Source: Treponema sp. UBA4326
GTDB lineage: Bacteria; Spirochaetota; Spirochaetia; Treponematales; Treponemataceae
Reading direction: 5' to 3'
NCBI GenBank assembly: GCA_002393835.1
Contig: DGTW01000066.1
Coordinates: 1 to 8,735, forward strand
Length of the DNA: 8,735 bases
Part shown: positions 5,385-8,735 of the stretch, in pieces
Layout of the letters: each line of letters opens with the position of its first letter
Position numbering within the stretch: position 1 is the first letter of the stretch
Translations under genes and position numbers: made by a program
The notes under the pieces: generated by a model
What the model saw: the letters and a program-made list of their open reading frames with translations, nothing else
Told to the model about the DNA's origin: nothing
Database searches by the model: none

Positions 5385-7178
5385 TTACTCTGCGTTACGA
5401 ACAAGGCGGAAACCGATGTTGGAGTAGCGGGAGTTCGGGGAGCTGCTGCTCCGGCAAGACACAACGCAGTAGGAAGCATAGCTGTCCCAAGAGTAGCCGT
5501 CCTTAGAGATGCCACGGCGGACACGGTCGCTACCGGAAGCCGAGCCTGTCGGGTCGTTTTCGTCACTGCTTGAATAGTCATCATACCAGTCGCTACACCA
5601 TTCCCATACATTTCCACTCATATCGTACAGTCCGTAGCTGTTCGGAAGTTTTCCTTTTACCTCGTGAGTCTTGCTGCTGCTGTTAGAATAGTACCAGGCA
5701 TACTTTCCGATATTGTCCGCATTCGTTCCGTCGTACCCTGCAAATACATATCCACTTGTGTTGCTCTTATCTCCGTAGCCGTTCCAGTTCTCATTGTCCT
5801 TGTAGCTTCCGAGGGCTGCGTATTCCCATTCAGCTTCGGTCGGAAGGCGGTATCCGTTTGCAGTGGTGTCGAGCCGGATTCCGCCGTCTGTATCACCTTC
5901 GCCTGTATAGTTAAGAATTGAGAGTGACCAATTTTTAGTATCATAATAGAATTTTCCATCATCATTTTTTTTGATGTTTGATCTAAAAGTCCCTGTATCT
6001 ACCCAGTCGGCAGGGTCAGTCTTTTTGCTTCCTTCGCCCTCTCCAATCGTGATGTAATATGCAGGGGTAAGTCCTTTCGCCATGCTCAGAAGGTTGCAGT
6101 AGATTACTGCTTCGTACCAGTTCACATTGTAAACAGGGAAGTTTTCGCCCTTTCCATAATAAGTCTCAGGGCGGTAATGCCAATCGTCATCCGGGTACAC
6201 TTCGCCGTAGTAGGTCATGTATTTTTCCCATTCTCCCTGTGTCACCTCGTGGTCGCAGACATACAGGTCTTTGCTAAGGGTGATTGTGTATTCTGTTGCA
6301 CCAGAGTCGGAAGCCCTCTTGAAGCTGCCTTTCGGAACTTTTATAAAGCCGTCAGATTCGGCAACAGCAGGCTGAGCCAAGGTGCAGCCGTATGAGTTAT
6401 CCTCGGCAGGATAAGTTGCAGGGATGTCGCTAGATGCAATGAAATATCCTGCAGGAGTTGCACTGACTACGTCGGAGATATCAATGTCGCTTCCATACAG
6501 ACCTTTAAAAGTAAGCGTCGTTTCACCTACGGTTACTGTGATGGTTACAGGGTTTCTGTCGTAGTACACATTCACTACATAAGTTCCGTCTGCCTGAAGG
6601 CTTTCCACGAACCCTTTTGCCGTAAAACCATAATAGTCAAAACTTGCAAGATCTGCAAACTTTGTTCCGGCAGCAGCAACAACATTTCCCCCACCGTACC
6701 GAGTCCCATTTTTTTCATAGCCAATACCACTTGTGTCCTGCAGCCAGGCGTACACGACGACTGCGTCGTGGATTGTCTTGTCTGTTGGAATTTCTACAGT
6801 CTTTTCTGTAATTGATACTTTTGCATAACTTACCGGGCTGTTTTCAAGGCCAGTCTTGATTGCAATAGCGTTAAGCGTTGCGTCTTCAGTAAAAGTGAGA
6901 GCCGTTGTGTATTGTGTGCTTTCCGCTGTCGGAACTGAGCCGTCGGTAGTGTAATAAATGGCAGCCCCTTCTGTCGGACATGAAATCGTTACATTCACTT
7001 TTCCTTCGTCACTTGTAGCAGTGAAAATCGGAGAAGCAGCATACGATGCTTTCACCTTGATTTCTTTCTCAATGATTCGGTCTACATACTCTGTTTCTGT
7101 ATCAGCCTTGCACGAGGCAAAGCCGACCACCAGTGACACACCCGCAATGAGTGCGGCGATTTTTCCATACTTTTTCAT
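5385..7178 (-). CDS. Lipoprotein with chitobiase-type repeat and FGE/C-type-lectin-fold domain
   Basis: A 597-residue predicted lipoprotein. MKKYGKIAALIAG is followed by hydrophobic residues and the lipobox FASC, with lipidation at Cys23. Residues about 49-122 match a chitobiase/hexosaminidase C-terminal-like repeat (IYYTTDGSVPT). A YVVNVYYDRNPVTITV stretch near 200-215 resembles InlB-type repeats. Residues about 277-594 form an FGE-sulfatase (SUMF1-like) C-type-lectin fold: DHEVTQGEWEKYM, YNVNWYEAVIYCN, GYRLPTEAEWEYA, YGLYDMSGNVWEWCSDWY and the terminal IGFRLVR. The first of the two catalytic cysteines of true FGEs appears replaced (S566, five residues before C571), so enzyme activity is unlikely and ligand binding is my preferred role. 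AAGGAG stands 8 bases before the ATG. It is probably exposed at the cell surface or in the periplasm. The C-terminus resembles a DGR variable region. Confidence 0.9.
   Translation of the reverse strand: MKKYGKIAALIAGVSLVVGFASCKADTETEYVDRIIEKEIKVKASYAASPIFTATSDEGKVNVTISCPTEGAAIYYTTDGSVPTAESTQYTTALTFTEDATLNAIAIKTGLENSPVSYAKVSITEKTVEIPTDKTIHDAVVVYAWLQDTSGIGYEKNGTRYGGGNVVAAAGTKFADLASFDYYGFTAKGFVESLQADGTYVVNVYYDRNPVTITVTVGETTLTFKGLYGSDIDISDVVSATPAGYFIASSDIPATYPAEDNSYGCTLAQPAVAESDGFIKVPKGSFKRASDSGATEYTITLSKDLYVCDHEVTQGEWEKYMTYYGEVYPDDDWHYRPETYYGKGENFPVYNVNWYEAVIYCNLLSMAKGLTPAYYITIGEGEGSKKTDPADWVDTGTFRSNIKKNDDGKFYYDTKNWSLSILNYTGEGDTDGGIRLDTTANGYRLPTEAEWEYAALGSYKDNENWNGYGDKSNTSGYVFAGYDGTNADNIGKYAWYYSNSSSKTHEVKGKLPNSYGLYDMSGNVWEWCSDWYDDYSSSDENDPTGSASGSDRVRRGISKDGYSWDSYASYCVVSCRSSSSPNSRYSNIGFRLVRNAE
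5418..5486 (-). other. Candidate hypervariable (DGR-type) region of the lipoprotein
   Basis: This covers residues about D565 to N587. The positions that are Asn (AAC) in templates of FGE-fold DGR targets are here GAC, AGC, TCC, TAC, TGC or AAC; almost all have the form NNC, as expected if AAC codons were changed only at adenines. The framework between them (CGG, CCG, CGC, ATC GGT TTC CGC) is what a fixed template would hold. Four Ser codons in a row after R576 (AGC AGC AGC TCC) and TCC CGC TAC TCC AAC show the pattern best. Template repeat and reverse transcriptase are not in the window. Ordinary divergence among lipoprotein paralogues is the main alternative. Confidence 0.5.
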
Positions 7179-7252
7179 ACGAAAAACTCCTTTTTATTGA
7201 AATTTAAAAACATAAAGCCCGAAAAATGCCACAAGCGGCATTTTTCGGGCAT
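7175..7252 (-). CDS. Possible small ORF ending in an ATGA overlap with the lipoprotein start
   Basis: ATG at 7252-7250 opens a 25-residue frame (begins MPEKCRLWHF, ends KKEFFV) that runs through the perfect hairpin and stops at a TGA overlapping the lipoprotein ATG (ATGA). GTGGGG lies 5 bases before its start. If translated, it would couple translation of the leader to the lipoprotein, and ribosomes would open the hairpin. It may equally be chance. Confidence 0.25.
   Translation of the reverse strand: MPEKCRLWHFSGFMFLNFNKKEFFV
7217..7250 (-). terminator. Perfect 14-bp hairpin in the lipoprotein leader (terminator or attenuator)
   Basis: GCCCGAAAAATGCC (minus strand 7250-7237) pairs perfectly with GGCATTTTTCGGGC (7230-7217) across a 6-base loop. 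On the minus strand the tail is T-rich (TTTATGTTTTT); on the plus strand it is not (ATAGTTTCCCC), so it works best for minus-strand transcripts. It lies only 38 bases before the lipoprotein ATG, leaving little room for a promoter after it. It may end transcription from the 65-residue gene, or act as an attenuator or mRNA-stabilising stem in the lipoprotein leader. Confidence 0.65.
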
Positions 7253-7286
7253 AGTTTCCCCACGGTAAAATATTTTAGAGACAGTT

Positions 7287-7397
7287 CTATCTATAAAGAA
7301 GTAAAGAAGTAAAGAAGTAAAGAAGTAAAGAAGTAAAGAAGTAAAGAAGTAAAGAAGTAAAGAAGTCGCTTCTACGGGCGGTGTTCGTAAGTGTCAT
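7287..7397 (-). CDS. Possible leader peptide ORF spanning the octanucleotide repeat
   Basis: ATG at 7397-7395 opens a 36-residue frame starting MTLTNTARRSDFF, followed by TSLLLYFF units encoded by the tandem repeat, ending in TAG at 7289-7287. GGGGG lies 11 bases before the ATG, a marginal ribosome site. Because the repeat unit is 8 bp, a change in copy number shifts the frame. A repeat-encoded hydrophobic peptide may be accidental, so I hold this lightly. Confidence 0.25.
   Translation of the reverse strand: MTLTNTARRSDFFTSLLLYFFTSLLLYFFTSLLLYR
7295..7366. repeat. Tandem octanucleotide repeat, nine perfect copies of AAAGAAGT
   Basis: Seventy-two bases made of nine identical 8-bp units (AAAGAAGT on the plus strand, ACTTCTTT on the minus strand) with no mismatch. 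Perfect short repeats of this kind change length by slipped-strand mispairing. It lies 117 bases before the lipoprotein start, just beyond a possible -10 (TAAAAT), so length change could alter promoter spacing or the frame of the leader ORF. Confidence 0.95.
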
Positions 7398-7431
7398 TGT
7401 TATGTTCGCCCCCTTTTTTAATTATGAGAAT

Positions 7432-7460
7432 ATTCTAATACTATGTGAGGAATTTTGCAA
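7432..7460 (-). promoter_or_regulatory. Candidate sigma-70-type promoter for the lipoprotein leader
   Basis: On the minus strand TTGCAA (7460-7455) and TAGAAT (7437-7432) are separated by exactly 17 bases, matching the consensus at 4 of 6 and 5 of 6 positions. Transcription would start near 7425, giving a leader of about 245 bases that contains the repeat and hairpin. Confidence 0.4.
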
Positions 7461-7545
7461 ATAGAGGAGAAAATAAAAAAGAATCAGAATCTACATTTCA
7501 GGATTAGCTCTTGATTTTTGAATCCGCTCGGATTTTTGATTATTT

Positions 7546-7743
7546 TTAGGCATATGAAGCCACCGTAGACTTGTAAGCGTTAATAAAATCCGCTTTTATA
7601 GCATTTACATCCGCACGGATTGCCCTTGAATCAGCAGATTCTTCTGAATGCGAATCATTGTATTCCTGAGAAACTCCAAATAAGTCTATCACACTCATTA
7701 CTCCATCAATAAAAGAAGGAGTAGCAAAAAGAAAATCTGACAT
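7546..7743 (-). CDS. Small conserved-looking hypothetical protein, 65 residues
   Basis: It begins MSDFLFATPSFIDGVMSVID and continues with DLFGVSQEYNDS, an acidic SHSEESADSRA segment and a helical end (AIKADFINAYKS). This pattern (FLFATPSF-x-G, a DLFG/EYN stretch, an ADARAI-like motif, then D-x-x-A) resembles a family of very small uncharacterised proteins that I recall recurring in accessory regions of many bacteria. I know of no function. Evidence that the gene is real is unusually good for its size: GGGAGG stands 8 bases before the ATG, and a well-formed promoter lies just upstream after dxs. It has no signal peptide or membrane helix, so it should be cytoplasmic. It precedes the lipoprotein leader on the same strand. 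Confidence 0.75.
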   Translation of the reverse strand: MSDFLFATPSFIDGVMSVIDLFGVSQEYNDSHSEESADSRAIRADVNAIKADFINAYKSTVASYA

Positions 7744-7783
7744 GTTTTTCGCCTCCCAAAACTACAACTTGTATTCTCCAATA

Positions 7784-7812
7784 AATATAGCACTATTTAA
7801 TACAATTGGCAA
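7784..7812 (-). promoter_or_regulatory. Sigma-70-type promoter of the 65-residue gene
   Basis: On the minus strand TTGCCA (7812-7807, 5 of 6 to consensus) and TATATT (7789-7784, 5 of 6) are spaced by 17 bases. The start site would be near 7777, about 34 bases before the ATG, with GGGAGG at 7757-7752 between. It lies between the dxs stop and the small gene, making the latter an independent unit. Confidence 0.65.
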
Positions 7813-7826
7813 ACTCTACAGAATTA

Positions 7827-8735
7827 TTACAGCCCAACAATCCTCTCCACAATCTTCCGAGCTGAAAGGCCAGCATCCGAAAGCACTTCCGCCCTCGTTC
7901 CCTGACCGAAGAAACGCTCCGGGAAGGCAAAGACCTTTACATTACTGTAATCGTGCTCAAAAAGAAGGTTTTCAATATATTCGCCCACACCGCCTGTCTT
8001 AACTCCGTCCTCAATCACGGCGACTTCATCGTAATTTTTCGCAAGCGAGAGGAAATAATTTTCGTCGAAGGGCTTTATAAAGCGAAGAGAATAAATGTCC
8101 GTGTTCAGGCCTTTCTGCAAAAGGTTTCTCGCCGCAACAAGAGTCTCGTCAAAGATGCCGCCGGTGCAGACCAAAAGCACTTTTTTAAAAGGCGATTTTT
8201 CAGAAGATTTTCCGCCATTCTCCTCAAAATCAACGCTCAGCTCAGGAGCAAACTCTGCGTTTTTAAGGAGAACTCCCCGCCCCTCACTAATGCCCTGCTC
8301 AAAAGAAGGAAGCTCGCTTGGGCATGAGAGCTTGGGATAACGGATTGCCACAGGCTTTTTTGCGTTCACGGCCCACATGAGGCAAAGACTCAAATCAAGG
8401 GCAGTAGCTGGAGAAAGAAGAGCAATGTTTGGAACCGGGCGCAAAAGGGCTATGTCAAAGATTCCCTGATGAGTCTCTCCGTCATTGGGAACGGCCCCTG
8501 CCCTGTCAAACATAAAGATTACATGATGATTGGAAAGGGCAACATCGTGGATAATCTGGTCAATCGCACGCTGAATGAAAGTTGAGTAAATGGCCACCAC
8601 AGGAATCATTCCGCCACAGGCAAGACCGCCTGCAAAAGTAACGGCATGTTCCTCCGCGATTCCCACATCGAAAAACCTGTCCGGGTAATGGCGGGCAAAG
8701 GTGTCAAGGCCTTTTCCCTTTGACATGGCCGCCGT
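7827..8735 (-). CDS. dxs: 1-deoxy-D-xylulose-5-phosphate synthase, C-terminal half
   Basis: DXS is the thiamine-diphosphate enzyme that joins pyruvate and glyceraldehyde 3-phosphate in the first step of the MEP isoprenoid pathway. The window holds about 302 codons of a usual 620-640; the frame is open to the right edge and reads TAAMSKGKGL, an internal DXS motif, so the ATG at 8726 is not the start. The pyrimidine-binding domain has DVGIAEEHAVTFAGG with the catalytic Glu, STFIQRAIDQIIHDVA, and DRAGAVPNDGETHQGIFD. The transketolase C-terminal domain follows (VLLVCTGG, VAVIEDGVKTGGVGEYI). The usual YPRG after domain II reads RYPKLSCP here. Identity is secure. No obvious terminator follows the stop; the promoter of the small gene begins within 20 bases. 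Confidence 0.96.
   Translation of the reverse strand, partial: TAAMSKGKGLDTFARHYPDRFFDVGIAEEHAVTFAGGLACGGMIPVVAIYSTFIQRAIDQIIHDVALSNHHVIFMFDRAGAVPNDGETHQGIFDIALLRPVPNIALLSPATALDLSLCLMWAVNAKKPVAIRYPKLSCPSELPSFEQGISEGRGVLLKNAEFAPELSVDFEENGGKSSEKSPFKKVLLVCTGGIFDETLVAARNLLQKGLNTDIYSLRFIKPFDENYFLSLAKNYDEVAVIEDGVKTGGVGEYIENLLFEHDYSNVKVFAFPERFFGQGTRAEVLSDAGLSARKIVERIVGL

Larger units (their letters stand above)
7179..7545. other. 367-base intergenic leader between the 65-residue gene and the lipoprotein
   Basis: No gene of normal size lies here. From the 65-residue gene toward the lipoprotein it holds: a small inverted repeat (7521-7534), a candidate promoter (7460-7432), a GGGGG tract and a possible 36-residue leader ORF, nine copies of an 8-bp repeat, a TAAAAT sequence (about 7271-7276) that could be a nearer -10, a 14-bp perfect hairpin, and the AAGGAG ribosome site of the lipoprotein. 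The length and repeat content suggest a regulated leader. Confidence 0.6.

Noticed and set aside
7295..7366. CRISPR array
   Set aside because: The units are 8 bp and contiguous without spacers, so this is a simple tandem repeat.
7521..7547. Inverted repeat AATCCG/CGGATT with T-rich plus-strand tail, as a terminator
   Set aside because: The T-rich side faces the plus strand, where no gene ends here; for the minus-strand 65-residue gene the tail is A-rich.
1..8735. DGR reverse transcriptase, avd or template repeat elsewhere in the window
   Set aside because: I looked for an AAC-rich copy of the lipoprotein 3' end and for reverse-transcriptase motifs on both strands and saw none.

Overview
The window looks like a spirochete chromosome, most likely a Treponema. 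This is inferred from the gene set and from the style of the large lipoprotein (FASC lipobox, a chitobiase-type C-terminal-like repeat, then an FGE/C-type-lectin-fold domain), not from any database match. Every gene I can support lies on the minus strand, so transcription runs from high to low coordinates. The window cuts through a gene at each end: dxs at the right and truA at the left.

Region 1 (8735 to about 7827) is the C-terminal half of dxs (isoprenoid precursor synthesis). Region 2 (about 7812 to 4657) is an accessory-looking block between two housekeeping units. It holds a 65-residue protein with its own good sigma-70-like promoter and Shine-Dalgarno sequence. After it comes a 367-base leader with nine perfect copies of an 8-bp repeat, two possible small ORFs and a 14-bp perfect hairpin. 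Next is a 597-residue lipoprotein whose last 35 residues look like the variable region of a diversity-generating retroelement (DGR) target, then a GC-rich inverted-repeat spacer, a 171-residue membrane-anchored protein and an intrinsic terminator. Region 3 (about 4650 to 4530) is a GC-rich, multi-hairpin intergenic repeat. Region 4 (4478 to 1) is a compact operon: folP, cdaA, cdaR (ybbR), acpS, a DUF2225 protein and truA, with overlaps or gaps of at most 40 bases.

The operon couples folate synthesis (FolP), cyclic di-AMP synthesis and its YbbR-type partner (CdaA, CdaR), activation of acyl carrier protein (AcpS), an uncharacterised cysteine-motif protein and tRNA pseudouridylation (TruA). The glmM gene that often follows cdaA-cdaR is absent.

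The most interesting signal is the lipoprotein locus. The protein ends in a run of NNC codons (Ser, Tyr, Asp, Asn) at the positions where DGR targets diversify an AAC-rich template, and it lacks one of the two cysteines expected of a real formylglycine-generating enzyme. Upstream, an octanucleotide repeat lies inside a possible leader ORF. With 7 or 10 copies that ORF would read through the hairpin and end in an ATGA overlap with the lipoprotein start; with the 9 copies seen it stops early. No reverse transcriptase or template repeat is present in this window, so the DGR idea needs the rest of the genome.
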